Source: Bacteroidota bacterium
GTDB taxonomy: Bacteria; Bacteroidota; Rhodothermia; Balneolales; Balneolaceae
Assembly: GCA_009909035.1 (NCBI GenBank)
Contig: JAAAOB010000141.1
Location: 78,504 to 142,503, forward strand
Direction of reading: 5' to 3'
DNA: 64,000 nucleotides
Positions 1-9,700 of the stretch are shown here, in pieces. Each line of letters starts with the position of its first letter. Position 1 is the stretch's first letter. Both the position numbers and the translations under genes were made by a program. The notes under the pieces are model-generated. The model saw only the letters and a program-made list of their open reading frames with translations, ran no database searches and was not told the DNA's origin.

Positions 1-291
1 GATGTGCAGGTGCAGAAACGGAATATCCGCTGACGAGCGCACCTCTTCGTCAGCAACATACCGCAGATCGGCCTCAACCATCCGTTTGACCGCATCCTGG
101 CGAATGGCGGAGGGCGTCAGGTCTTCATCATCAGCAATTGTGCGGCTGCCTTCAATATTTGCGGTAAACCCAACCTCCCGGAGCCCTTCCAGTGAAATCT
201 GTTCGCGCACAACTTCATTTTGAGCGTTCAGAACCGCCGGCAGCATCAGTACGGTGAAACATATCGCGTATAGTTTGGCTACTGTTTTCAT
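1..291 (-). CDS. Secreted protein of unknown function, N-terminal part only
   Basis: Reading the minus strand from an ATG at 291 gives an open frame running off the window start (at least 97 codons). The first 23 residues form a signal peptide (MKTVAKLYAICFTV followed by a hydrophobic stretch ending LNA-Q), so the product is probably exported. The mature part begins NEVVREQISLEGLREVGF and is charged, with no motif I can name. The rest of the gene lies outside the window, so no function is offered. The frame has no stops over its whole visible length, which supports a real gene over the opposite-strand reading. Confidence 0.7.
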   Translation of the reverse strand, partial: MKTVAKLYAICFTVLMLPAVLNAQNEVVREQISLEGLREVGFTANIEGSRTIADDEDLTPSAIRQDAVKRMVEADLRYVADEEVRSSADIPFLHLHI

Positions 292-405
292 AATTCTTCT
301 CTTTGGTTTTTCGGGGCCGTTTCGTTTCATAACGACCCAGGTTGAAACTCATTTTGTTCGCAATCGGGAGCGGCAGATAACACTGGGTGTCCTGATCGGT
401 GCCAG

Positions 406-921
406 TCAATTCCGGAGTTCGGGTCCGTTATCCGAGGATGGCCCGGTTGGCGGCCGGTCGTCGGACCTCATCTCCTCAAAAATTTTATACCTTGTCTCTG
501 CCATTCCCAGTTTTTTGTATGTTTTCTGAGCCACAAGATTCTCTTTTTCAACGTAGAGCCGAAAACCGCAAACACCGGAGGATTGGGCGGCCTGCTGCTT
601 CACATGGTGGTACATCGTACGATAAACACCCATTCGCCGGAATTCCTTAATCACAAAAACACTTTGAATCCACCAAAACAGCCCGTTTCGCCAGTCGCTC
701 CACTCATTCGTTACCATCAGCGAGCCAATTACGGTCTCTTCCGTCTCGGCGACAAGATAAAATCCGTGTTCAGGGTGATTAAACAAAGCATTTACACCGG
801 GTTCAATCTTTTCCCGATCAAGCCGCTTATTCTCTGTTTCCATCGCCATTGCGATATTAAATTCTACGATTGATTGAGCATCTGATACGTCCGCCTTTCG
901 CACCGTATATTTTTGTGCCAT
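406..921 (-). CDS. GNAT family N-acetyltransferase
   Basis: The 171-residue product has the single-domain GNAT fold: an N-terminal strand and helix (KYTVRKADVSDAQSIVEFN), the central beta strands, then SVFVIKEFRRMGVYRTMYHH, which is the acetyl-CoA-binding motif A (Arg-Arg-x-Gly-x-Tyr replacing the usual R/Q-x-x-G-x-G/A). A C-terminal KENLVAQKTYKKLGM segment is the usual helix before the last strands. Such enzymes transfer acetyl from acetyl-CoA to an amine; the substrate cannot be read from sequence. The last ~18 residues (rich in D, P, S, N) extend beyond the fold and may be a late addition to the frame. It is a monocistronic cytoplasmic protein with no informative neighbour. Confidence 0.85.
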   Translation of the reverse strand: MAQKYTVRKADVSDAQSIVEFNIAMAMETENKRLDREKIEPGVNALFNHPEHGFYLVAETEETVIGSLMVTNEWSDWRNGLFWWIQSVFVIKEFRRMGVYRTMYHHVKQQAAQSSGVCGFRLYVEKENLVAQKTYKKLGMAETRYKIFEEMRSDDRPPTGPSSDNGPELRN

Positions 922-963
922 GATCTATGAATCGATTTGAGTTTTATTTTAGTTACTTATTCA

Positions 964-1216
964 CAAAACTGTCCAAAGCTTTAAAAAAATTTTGAAAAAA
1001 GTTAGAATACCTGAATATGATCGGCTGTTCTTTTCGCAGATTATCGCTGAGTTTCACGCAGATGTGCGCAGATTATCTGCGAGAATCAGCGAATGTATCC
1101 GCGTAACTCTGCGATAAATAAGCAGGGAATCTTTTTTTGACTTGTAAAATTTTCGATTCTGAATAAACAGAAGTAAAGGTTTTTAAGGAACTCACGAAAT
1201 GTTTTGGACAGTTCTG
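964..1216. mobile_element. MITE-like element, copy 1, with 9-bp target duplication
   Basis: The element is bounded by near-perfect 14-bp terminal inverted repeats: CAAAACTGTCCAAA at 964-977 and TTTGGACAGTTCTG at 1203-1216 (one mismatch). Immediately outside lies a perfect 9-bp direct repeat ACTTATTCA (955-963 and 1217-1225), the expected target-site duplication. A second copy with the same ends and similar interior is at 61590-61809. The interior carries the phrases CGCAGATTATCTGCG and CCGCGTAACTCTGCG and no coding frame. It is non-autonomous; no matching transposase is in the window. Confidence 0.75.
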
Positions 1217-1252
1217 ACTTATTCATGCTCATATATAAAGAATCTATTTCTG

Positions 1253-1702
1253 ATGACTCTGCTGATAAGCCTTTCCGTCGTATTATCTTCATTTGGGATG
1301 GAATCAGCAACTTCTGACTCTATTTCATTTACGCTGGAAGACTACCGCTGGAAAAACCGGGTCATCATACTGTTATCGGACGATAAGAAAAACGATGATT
1401 ACCGCCAACAAGTCGATCAGCTGTACAAAAACAGTGTAGGCGTCAAAGAGAGGGATCTGCGTATAGTTTCAGTATTTGATAAAGGCGCTTCGAACCTGGA
1501 TGGCAAACAAATTACCGTGGAGAGTGCGCAAAAAATCCAAGAAACCTACGGGGATGAAAAAGACAGCTTCTTGTTTTTGCTGATTGGCAAAGACGGGGGT
1601 ATTAAAATCAGGGCCGATCACGCCGTATCTGTCGACCATATCTTTGAGCGCATTGACAGCATGCCGATGAGACAGCGGGAAATGAAGAACAAATACGAAT
1701 AG
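1253..1702 (+). CDS. DUF4174 family secreted protein
   Basis: The 149-residue product starts with a signal peptide (MTLLISLSVVLSSFGMESAT) and then matches the DUF4174 pattern: a first strand with KNRVIILLSDD, a middle section on the DLRIVSVFD strand, and the closing FLFLLIGKDGGIKIR plus IDSMPMRQREM, which recalls a thioredoxin-like fold without a CxxC. Function of the family is unknown. An upstream in-frame ATG at 1199 lies inside the repeat element ending at 1216 and is not conserved in the second copy of that element (ATA there), so the internal ATG at 1253, which directly precedes the signal peptide, is preferred. The gene stands alone. Confidence 0.75.
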   Translation: MTLLISLSVVLSSFGMESATSDSISFTLEDYRWKNRVIILLSDDKKNDDYRQQVDQLYKNSVGVKERDLRIVSVFDKGASNLDGKQITVESAQKIQETYGDEKDSFLFLLIGKDGGIKIRADHAVSVDHIFERIDSMPMRQREMKNKYE

Positions 1703-1748
1703 TGCTGAAAATGATTTCTCCTGTATTATGAATCAGGTATTACATTTT

Positions 1749-1973
1749 CTATTCTTCCTCAAGATCCTCCAGAATGCGCCTGATCTGTTTATGAGCATAT
1801 GTTTCCAGGTTCTCTTCACGGCTTGTTAAAAAGCGTATAAGATGCTCAATACGTTCATAATATTTAAGATCCTTCTCCCTGATCTCCTTCAGAAACCGTT
1901 CTCTTTCCTCGGGAGGTTTTGAGAATATTTTTTCCGTTAGTTTTTCATACCTAAGCATCTGATCGTCATCCAT
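1749..1973 (-). CDS. Small charged helical protein of unknown function
   Basis: The frame encodes 74 residues, almost all helical and highly charged (MDDDQMLRYEKLTEKIFSK at the start, ending LEDLEEE), with no membrane segment or cysteine. The phrase KPPEERERFLKEIREKD resembles the short N-terminal segment that precedes the kinase domain in many bacterial Ser/Thr kinases, but no kinase follows. The gene is convergent with the DUF4174 gene, 46 bp away. It could be a free-standing relative of that segment or an unrelated small protein; it is too short for more. Confidence 0.5.
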   Translation of the reverse strand: MDDDQMLRYEKLTEKIFSKPPEERERFLKEIREKDLKYYERIEHLIRFLTSREENLETYAHKQIRRILEDLEEE

Positions 1974-2105
1974 AGCAAACGGTTGTTCACAATTTTTTGG
2001 AATTACGCCGCTACTATTGTAAGCGTTAAGAGGAGCAGAAATGTATCAAAAAGATTATTTTAGAGTCACGATAGAATATATTGACGGCCATACGATCTCC
2101 CGGCC

Positions 2106-2744
2106 TTAGCTGCTGATTTCATCCGAGAGCTGTTGCAGAAATTGGCGCATATAGAGAGTTCGCTTGCCGGCCATTGCCCGGGCGGAGTCGGTGTGCATTG
2201 TCTTCGGCAGCTTCAATAGTTTTGTGTAAAAATGATCGATCGTCCACTGCCTGTCATCGTACTCTCTGTTCTCACCAAAGGGGTCGCGGGGATGGTAAAA
2301 CGCGCTGCCCATCTGTCCGCCGATGGCAAAACAGCGTGCGATGCCGATTGCTCCCAGTGCGTCAAGACGGTCGGCATCCTGCACAATCTTTGCTTCGGGT
2401 GTTTTGGGCTGAATACCTGCGGAGAAGCTGTGAGCCTCAATGGCGTGAGCTACAGCAGGGTGCTTACTTTTTGAAAGGCTGGTTTCGGAAAGAATCTCCA
2501 CTGCTTTCTGAGCGGCCAGGGTAGAGGCCGTTTTCCGTTCAGGGTGATCTTTAGGTAATACAACACAGTCATGCAGCCATGCAGCAGGCATCACAATTTC
2601 CATGTCGGCCTGCTCTGCCTTCGCTATTTCGCGTGCACTCTTCACAACCCGTTCAATGTGAGCCAGGTCGTGGGCCGAATCTGCCCCCTTTTGATTGATA
2701 ATCCATTGACGGCAATGGGTTTCAATCTCCCGTAATCGATCCAT
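2106..2744 (-). CDS. HD-domain metal-dependent phosphohydrolase
   Basis: The 212-residue cytoplasmic product carries the HD metal-binding pattern: H25-D26 and H29 near the N-terminus (SAHDLAHIERVV), the H58-D59 doublet (AAWLHDCVV), a middle histidine pair region (AHAIEAHSF) and the distal aspartate in VQDADRLDALGAIG. This arrangement is that of the YedJ/YpgQ group of small HD hydrolases, which act on nucleotides or other phosphoesters; the substrate is not predictable. Length is usual for the group. The start ATG at 2744 is the first in frame. It is followed downstream only by a divergently placed hypothetical gene. Confidence 0.85.
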   Translation of the reverse strand: MDRLREIETHCRQWIINQKGADSAHDLAHIERVVKSAREIAKAEQADMEIVMPAAWLHDCVVLPKDHPERKTASTLAAQKAVEILSETSLSKSKHPAVAHAIEAHSFSAGIQPKTPEAKIVQDADRLDALGAIGIARCFAIGGQMGSAFYHPRDPFGENREYDDRQWTIDHFYTKLLKLPKTMHTDSARAMAGKRTLYMRQFLQQLSDEISS

Positions 2745-3113
2745 CTGTTAATTTTTTTAAGGGGTTTAATTCCGATGCTGTCCAAAAGGGTGATAACCCG
2801 TACTTTCTGAGTGTCGAGCTGCCCTGAACTTGGTTCAGAAACTTAACGAATAATACCCCTCCCCCAGCCGGCCGGCGGGGTACTCCTCTCAAGAGGCTGT
2901 GAAAAAATAGAACAACAAGCATTGCAAACACCCGCTATGTGGGCCTCGAAGGCACGGCTACACAAAGATTTCACGAAGGTTATTTCATTGATAGTATTTC
3001 ACTTCGTGCACCTTCGTGACTTTGCGTCCTCGTGGCAAAAACAACTGGCTGATATACTTGACTATGTATTTCCTCACAGCCTCTCAAGAGAAGACTGGTT
3101 TCAGGTAGTTCCT
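2745..3113. repeat. Gene-free stretch holding a ~193-bp MITE-like element (2892-3084)
   Basis: No credible gene lies here. An element is bounded by an 11-bp inverted repeat AGAGGCTGTGA (2892-2902) and TCACAGCCTCT (3074-3084). Its interior folds on itself around CACGAAGGTTATT (left) and the CTTCGTG phrases at 3004-3045 (right). A second, more diverged copy lies at about 38225-38419. An isolated GCTGTCCAAAAGGGTG at 2775-2790 matches the ends of another repeat family (see 11842-11977). Confidence 0.6.
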
Positions 3114-4028
3114 TTACCGGCTTACGGTTGCCTCCTCGCGGTTTCCATAATCTGCCCAGGATCCTTCATACGGCCGTACCGAATCGTACCCCATCAGCCG
3201 AAGCGTGAAATAGGTGTGCGAACCCCGAACGTTCGTGTGGCAGTGCGGAATTACCTCTTTATCGGGTGTAATACCGACCGACGTGTACATCTCCTGGATA
3301 TCTGATGCCGGCCGGAAGTACGGGATTCCGTCGGACTCCAGTACACTACTCCATTCCAGGTGTACGGCATTCGGGATATGACCGCTTTTTTCAGCACGTT
3401 CATCTTCACCGGAATATTCCGCTTCCGATCGCGTATCAACTATCACCTTATCCGCTGCCTGGGAGGCGGCCATTACGTACTCAAAATCACAAGATAGCCC
3501 CTCTTTGAGGTTTACGGTAAATGTACCGGGTCCGGGTTCTGCCGGCTCCTCAGCCAGCGGATATCCCTGTTCCTGCCACGCCTGAATGCCTCCGTTCAAC
3601 ACGGATGCATTTGAAAAGCCGTAGTAATCCAATGCATAAAAGAGTCGCGCGGCCGAAAGTGCATTCCCGGTGTCGTAAATAACCACGCGGCTGTCGTTAT
3701 CAAGGCCAAGACCCCGCATCAACTCTCCGAACCGGTCTGGGCCTGTCAGGTAATACTCAATTGGGTGATCCGGATCAATTAGCGATGAAACCGCCGGGAA
3801 ATGCACCGCACCGGCTATCACGCTATCTTGAATCTCATCCCTGGCATCAATCAGGAGCGGTGGATTATCGCCGGTCAGTTCTTCCTGCAGATCATCAGCT
3901 GTCACCAGCAGATGAGCATTCGGGTACGTCTCCGGCCTATCCGTCGTCAGTTCAGTCTGTTCATCAGCTGAACAGCCGGCAAGGATTACTAAAAACAGAA
4001 CAAGGAAAGAGAGTAGATTTTGTTTCAT
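3114..4028 (-). CDS. Two-domain rhodanese (sulfurtransferase) lipoprotein
   Basis: From the ATG at 4028 the 304-residue product opens with a lipoprotein signal (MKQNLLSFLVLFLVILAGC, lipidated Cys19), then two rhodanese domains. The first is catalytically inactive-looking (no Cys in VVIYDTGNALSAARLFYALDY). The second has the active-site loop PHCHTNVRGSHTYF with the persulfide cysteine. Two-domain enzymes of this type move sulfur from thiosulfate or 3-mercaptopyruvate to an acceptor. Here it would be membrane-anchored outside the cytoplasm. A longer frame upstream to 4106 lacks the lipoprotein logic, so 4028 is chosen. The conserved Asp-Ala-Arg (LLIDARDE) and DTRSEAEYSG motifs confirm both domains. 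Confidence 0.88.
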   Translation of the reverse strand: MKQNLLSFLVLFLVILAGCSADEQTELTTDRPETYPNAHLLVTADDLQEELTGDNPPLLIDARDEIQDSVIAGAVHFPAVSSLIDPDHPIEYYLTGPDRFGELMRGLGLDNDSRVVIYDTGNALSAARLFYALDYYGFSNASVLNGGIQAWQEQGYPLAEEPAEPGPGTFTVNLKEGLSCDFEYVMAASQAADKVIVDTRSEAEYSGEDERAEKSGHIPNAVHLEWSSVLESDGIPYFRPASDIQEMYTSVGITPDKEVIPHCHTNVRGSHTYFTLRLMGYDSVRPYEGSWADYGNREEATVSR

Positions 4029-4235
4029 TAGGATGGTGGTTAGGGTTATAGAATTATTCATAATCGGTTTGATTCCTGAAGGGTAAAGGAATGAGGCTGC
4101 AAACAAAAGCCATTATCCTGGAACATGTAAGCGGAATTTCTCTGGTTAGATAATACAAAAATTCTGCTTCGGTCACTACTGTATGCTGGACAGTTGCACA
4201 GAAACTATTTTCTTGGGAATGCGTACTGAGGCCGG

Positions 4236-5153
4236 TTACCCGGCATTCTGTTTAGTGAAGTCATATATGATGCGGGAAATTTCAGCACCCACTTCTACAC
4301 TGCGCTCTTCATCCGGCACGTTTTTCGATAAATAGACCAAAATATAGGATTGCCCACCGGGCAGCGAAACAATTCCGGAGTCGTGTCTCACGCCGGTTAT
4401 AAACCCGGATTTACTTGCCACAACGGCATCCTCCGGCAGATTGCCCCCAATGATGTCTTTGTAGAACTGTTCCTTCATAATCTCGATCATCTGCCGGCTG
4501 GCCTCTTCGTTAACCGCCTCTCCTTCGGCAATACGCTCCAGGATAACCGCCAGGTCGCGGGCCGTGGTGCGGTTACTTAATCCGCGCTCATACGCTTTCA
4601 TATCGTACACTCCACGCAGCACGTTGATATTTTCAGCACCAAGTTCGCGCATGGTCTCTGTTGTATTTTCAGCTCCCACCAGCTGAATCATCAGGTTGGT
4701 GGCAATATTGCTGCTGTAGGTAATCATGGCGTGTGTAAGATCGTAGATGGTTGCCATCTCGCCCACTTTGCGCTCAAAGGGATCATCCGCGTTCGGATCC
4801 AGCTCCAGGGAGAATTCGGAGCTGTCAACAATGCTGTAGAACGTGTTTTCGATGCGGATGGAATCATCGATGGAAAATCTATCCTCTTCAGCCTGTTTAA
4901 ATACTTCAATCATCACGGGCGTTTTCATCGTGCTGGCCGCGTGAAATACCGTGTCCGGGTTGATCGTGATTTGACGGCTTTCATCCTTCAGATCTTTAAA
5001 AAAGATCGCATAGGTACCCGGCTCATCGTCCAGTATGGAGGTGATCTCCGACCTCAGCTCTTCAACGGTAGCAGGTTCGTCGGAACAGCTTGTCATCCAG
5101 AGGCTGGAAGAGAGGATCAATAAAATTAATGTGTTAAAATGCAGCTCTTTCAT
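4236..5153 (-). CDS. Class A beta-lactamase-like serine hydrolase, lipoprotein
   Basis: The product (305 residues from ATG 5153; an alternative ATG at 5165 adds four) starts with a lipoprotein-type signal ending SLWMTSC. Counting from the longer start, the class A motifs are S78-T-M-K81 (FHAASTMKTPVM), S151-S-N153 in place of S-D-N, and K252-S-G254 (ASKSGFITGVRHDSG) in place of KTG. The general-base glutamate of the omega loop is not clearly identifiable. The family includes both true beta-lactamases and related serine hydrolases, so drug hydrolysis is possible but not shown. The gene lies downstream of the susD terminator, so it is probably transcribed separately. Confidence 0.82.
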   Translation of the reverse strand: MKELHFNTLILLILSSSLWMTSCSDEPATVEELRSEITSILDDEPGTYAIFFKDLKDESRQITINPDTVFHAASTMKTPVMIEVFKQAEEDRFSIDDSIRIENTFYSIVDSSEFSLELDPNADDPFERKVGEMATIYDLTHAMITYSSNIATNLMIQLVGAENTTETMRELGAENINVLRGVYDMKAYERGLSNRTTARDLAVILERIAEGEAVNEEASRQMIEIMKEQFYKDIIGGNLPEDAVVASKSGFITGVRHDSGIVSLPGGQSYILVYLSKNVPDEERSVEVGAEISRIIYDFTKQNAG

Positions 5154-5285
5154 ATTGACAGACATGTGGTCGTCATTTTTGGTTTAATTCATCAGACCTG
5201 TGAGCTATCCATGATAGTTCATCATCTTTGCCTTAAGGCCGTTTACATATGATAGTAACCACGTAAATAAAAATCTATTAACCAT

Positions 5286-5313
5286 AAAAAAAGCCCCGAA
5301 TACACGAGGCTTT
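5286..5313 (-). terminator. Rho-independent terminator after susD-like gene
   Basis: On the minus strand a 9-bp stem (AAAGCCTCG with CGGGGCTTT, one G-U pair; plus-strand arms 5290-5298 and 5305-5313, 6-nt loop) is followed by a run of seven U. It sits 32 bp beyond the SusD-like stop codon and separates the pair from the beta-lactamase-like gene. Confidence 0.8.
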
Positions 5314-5344
5314 GATATCATTGGTTACGTTTTAAAAAAGTGAG

Positions 5345-6688
5345 TTACTCCGTAGGGTAGCCGGGGTTCTGTTCCAGCACTTCGGAGATTTGAAGTTCTT
5401 CCCTTGGAATAGGAAATACTTTCCTGAAATCTTCTCTGCCAAGAACAGCGTTGAGCCTGTCGAGCCGCACAAGGTCAAAAAACCTGTGGCCCTCGTAATG
5501 AAGTTCCGCTCTGCGCTCCTGAAGAAGTGCATCAACGTACTCCTCCTCCGTTGTAAACGGGCCCACGTCGTCAAGCCCCGCACGATTCCTGATTACATTG
5601 ATATCATCCGTACCCGCATCCGGATCATTCGTGCTAAAAACTGCCGCTTCCGATCGAATAAGGTAGAGTTCTCCGAGCCGTAGCACTTTCATATTATTGG
5701 CGTTATCGGAGTTTGACCATTTAAGTGACCTGTCGCTATTTCGGCTAAAAGAGAAAAGGTCGGCTCGTTCATCACCTTCCTCAAACGACTCTATGAGAGA
5801 CGGATCGACATTATATTCATCCCGCTGGAACATAAACGTGAAGTAATCACTCTGATCCTGGTCTGTAAACACAAGGTCAAAAATCGATTCGCTCGTTGTA
5901 CTTGTAGTCAAAAAGAGATCGTCCACATCTTCTACCAGCACAAATCCGCCATTTTCAATCACATCATTTGCATCATTGAATGCATCTGTGTAGTTGCCGG
6001 CATAGAGGTGTACTCGCGCACGAAGTGCAACGGCAGGCCAATAGCTCAGGCGGGTATTATCTTCAAACCCGGCAAGCAAGGAGATTGCCGTATCCAGGTC
6101 ATCTAAAATCAGCTGGTAGGTATCAGCCACTGAACTCCTTGGCAGATCGGGAATAAGATTAAAATCGTTATTCTCGATCGGCTCCTCAAGCAGCGGGACA
6201 CCAAAGGCTGAGCTTGTATCAAAGTGGTATCCATAAACCCTGAGAAGGTCGAAATAGGCAAGAGCGCGGACGGCATGAGCCTCCCCGATCACCTGGTCTC
6301 GAGTTGAAAAAGCTTCATCCTCGATGCCCGGAACTTCAGTAATCAACTGGTTGGCGATATTCACCACCCGGTAGATATCGACCCAGGCATTCCCCACCCA
6401 GTTATTGGTGATTGGGAAGTTCCCGGAATCGACTTCTAATTGTGAGTCAAAAAATCCCTGGTAACGCGCATTATCTGACGCCAGATCGTTATTCAGGGTG
6501 TACTCAATGCCGTAGTAGTCGCCATCCTGCATATTGGAATAGGCACCGAGAAGAATGGCTTCAGCGGAGGCTCCGTCCACAAGTGCTGTTTCGGCAGCAA
6601 GGGATGTTTCAGGATCCGTATCCAGTACGTCGCACGACGCAATCAATATTGCCAGCAGTGTAAAAAGTGTAATATATAAGGTTCTCAT
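5345..6688 (-). CDS. SusD/RagB family outer-membrane lipoprotein
   Basis: The 447-residue lipoprotein (signal ending LIASC, Cys19) has the SusD/RagB layout: an N-terminal TPR-like part (AEAILLGAYSNMQDGDYYGIEY, EAHAVRALAYFDLLRVYG, ARVHLYAGNYTDAFNDA) and the C-terminal signature VLRLGELYLIRSEAAV followed by INVIRNRAGLDD, LLQERRAELHYEGHRFFDLVRL and the typical ending QNPGYP. SusD proteins cap the SusC channel at the cell surface and capture the ligand. Start at 6688 puts the signal peptide in register; another ATG three codons upstream is possible. It follows the SusC gene by only 12 bp and is clearly co-transcribed with it. No glycosidase or other enzyme nearby reveals the ligand. Confidence 0.95.
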   Translation of the reverse strand: MRTLYITLFTLLAILIASCDVLDTDPETSLAAETALVDGASAEAILLGAYSNMQDGDYYGIEYTLNNDLASDNARYQGFFDSQLEVDSGNFPITNNWVGNAWVDIYRVVNIANQLITEVPGIEDEAFSTRDQVIGEAHAVRALAYFDLLRVYGYHFDTSSAFGVPLLEEPIENNDFNLIPDLPRSSVADTYQLILDDLDTAISLLAGFEDNTRLSYWPAVALRARVHLYAGNYTDAFNDANDVIENGGFVLVEDVDDLFLTTSTTSESIFDLVFTDQDQSDYFTFMFQRDEYNVDPSLIESFEEGDERADLFSFSRNSDRSLKWSNSDNANNMKVLRLGELYLIRSEAAVFSTNDPDAGTDDINVIRNRAGLDDVGPFTTEEEYVDALLQERRAELHYEGHRFFDLVRLDRLNAVLGREDFRKVFPIPREELQISEVLEQNPGYPTE

Positions 6689-6700
6689 AGGTCCCATTTT

Positions 6701-9700
6701 TTAAAATTCCAGATTGATGCCGAAAGAGATGGTTCGTACCTGCGGCATGGTTCCAAAATCGGACCCTGCAACAAGCGGGTTACGCGCGTTTTGATTTACT
6801 TCCGGGTCCAGCCCTGAATAGTCCGTAAAGGTCAGCAGGTTTTGTCCCTGGCCGTACACCCGCAGTGAACTCATACCGAGCCGCTGGGTGAAATCGGGTG
6901 AGAAATTATACCCAAGCGTCAGTGTCTTCAGGCGCAGATAGGAGCCATCTTCCAGCCATCGTGTGGAGTACTCCCTCCAGTTGATGTTGGTTAGGGAAGC
7001 TCTTGGAATATCGGTTTCATCCCCTGGCTCCATCCATCGGTCATCGGCGCGTGTATGATTGTTACCATCCGGCAGCGGGAACCCGGTTCCGATCCGGCTC
7101 CATCCCAGGTTTTCATACGAGGCACGGCTGTGATTGAAAATATCGTTGCCGTACGTAAACTGGAACAACATGTTGAGATCAAACCCTTTGTAGTTTATCG
7201 TGTTGCCAAATCCGCCAAAAAAATCGGGTTCTGCGTTTCCAACAATTCGTTTATCCCCGGAGTCGATCACGCCATCGCCGTTCAGGTCTACCCATCGAAT
7301 ATTACCTGTCTGGGGATCTACGCCATTTTGATCAATCAGGTTGAACGTTCCAATCGGCTCGCCTTCAGACAGGATGTGTGAATCGTTCAGCACCTGGTTG
7401 TCGACCTCAAGTTCTTCTACGGTGTTTCGAATAAATGAAATGTTGAAGCTTGACGTCCAGGAAAAATCCGACCGGGACAGTACCGCCCCGTTGATGCTGA
7501 ACTCGAACCCTTTGTTCTGTACACGGCCGATGTTATCTGTCACGTTCGAAAAGCCCGAAACACCGGGAATAAGCCGGTTCAAAAGCAGATCATCGGTATT
7601 CTTGATAAAGTAATCGGCGGTAAAGTTAATTCGGCCCTCAAACAGACCCACATCCACACCAAAATCGAGCTGCTCTGTACTCTCCCACGAAAGATCCGCA
7701 TTACTGAGCTGCGTCGGTACGAGCGTTGGTGTATTTCGGTAGTCCGATACGCCAAACAGCCCGCGGGACGCAAAGTTTCCAATACCTTCCTGGTTTCCCG
7801 TTACCCCGAAACTGATTCGAGGCTTAAGCTCAGAGAATATTTCCTGGTCTTCCATAAACACTTCATTAGCCACGTTCCAGGCAATAGAACCGGATGGGAA
7901 AAATCCATACTGGAAATTATCCCCGAAGCGTGACGACCCGTCTACCCGCCCGGTGAACGTAAACAGGTAACGGTTATCGTAGGTGTAATTCCCCCTGAAA
8001 TAGTACGAGGCCAGCCCCCAGCTTGTGCCCGACGTGGACGCTGCTGTAACCTGCGAGGCGACACTTAACTTCACGAACTGATCGCTCGGAAATCCCTGCG
8101 CGTTGATAGACGAGAAATCGCGGTTTGACTTTTGAAAAGAGGTCCCCAAAACACCGCTGAATTTATGTGATTCCGCAAAAGTTTCTGCATAGGAGAGGTA
8201 ATTTTCGATCAGCCAGGTAAAATCCTGCGTGGTGCCGAATGTCCCAAACCCGTTCGCATTTGCATTCTGCGATTCCCTGGAGATGATGGGCGTGTACGCC
8301 TCGTCCTCGAGATTGGTGTAATCTATATTCATGGAACTTCTCAGAGATATATTCTCTGTGATGTTTGCCACGCCAAAGATGGTTCCGATACCCCGCGTTG
8401 TTCTTGTAAAACGCTTGTACTCTTCACCGATCAATACCGGGTTATCGAGCATCCACCAGCCGAAATAGTTGAAGGGATCGGCATACGATCCATCCTCTTC
8501 AAACACCGGCATAAGCGGGTCTCCGGCAATCGAGTTAATAACAACGCCAAACAGCGAGTTATCGTTAATAACCCTGTCCTGGATTGTTCGGTTCAGCGTC
8601 AGGCTGGTCCCGAAGTCAAGCCAGTCGTTAATTTTTGTATCAAGGTTCAGGCGTCCGCTAATTCTTTCAAACCCGGTTCCAATCTGCGCCCCTTCCTGGT
8701 CGAAATAGGACAGAGAGGAGAAATACTGCGTGTTTTCGGAACCGCCGGACGCATTCAGCTCGTAATTATTTATCGGTGAGGTGCGGAATATCTCGTCGTA
8801 CCAGTTGGTATTTTGCAGATCGGGGTTATTCGGATCGAATCCCCAGAGATTGGATACAAAATTTTCGGGATAACTTGTGCCCAAATCGCGGTTATCCTGC
8901 CGGGCCGCGTCATCCATCAAATTCAGAAATTCCTGCGATGAGTGCATATCAATGGTATTGGTCACTTCCTGAAACCCGGTGTACATACTGAACCCGATCT
9001 TGGATTCACCGGCGCTTCCGCGCTTTGTTGAGATCAATACCACACCGTTCGCACCACGCGATCCGTAAATGGCTGTGGCGGATGCATCCTTCAGAATTTC
9101 AATGGATTCAATATCATTGGGATTCAGATCGGCAAGCGAGTTTGTGGCCTGGCCGCCCGAAAAGAGGCCCGACAGATCCTCCGAAATTATCGGCACCCCG
9201 TCAATTACGTAGAGCGGCTGGCTGCTGGCAGTAAGCGATGTCTGCCCCCTGATATTCATGGTGATACCGGCACCGGGTGTGCCTGAGGGCGTGCTTACAA
9301 ATACGCCGGAAGCCCGGCCCTGCAGTGCGCCGTCGATACTGGCCACCGGCTGATTTTCAATTTCATCTCCCGATACACTGGCGATCGAACCTGTAAGGTC
9401 ACTTCGTTCCTGTACTCCATACCCCACAACAACGAGTTCATCCAGCAGCTGGTCGTCAAGTTCCAGAACAATTGTATATTCTGTTCTCTCATCGACAACG
9501 ATTTCCTGCGTTTTATAACCAATAAAGGTTACCACAAGAACATCGCCCTGATCCGCTGTTAGGCTAAACTCGCCATTAATATCCGTTGACGTCCCGACGT
9601 CCTGGCGATCAGAGATTACAACAGTTGCACCTACGAGCGGTTCTCCGCCCGTGTCGGTAACGGTTCCTGAAATCTGCTGCTGGGCAAATACATGACCCGC

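Noticed and set aside
1199..1252. Earlier ATG for the DUF4174 gene
   Set aside because: It lies inside a MITE-like element and is ATA in the second copy; the signal peptide begins at 1253.
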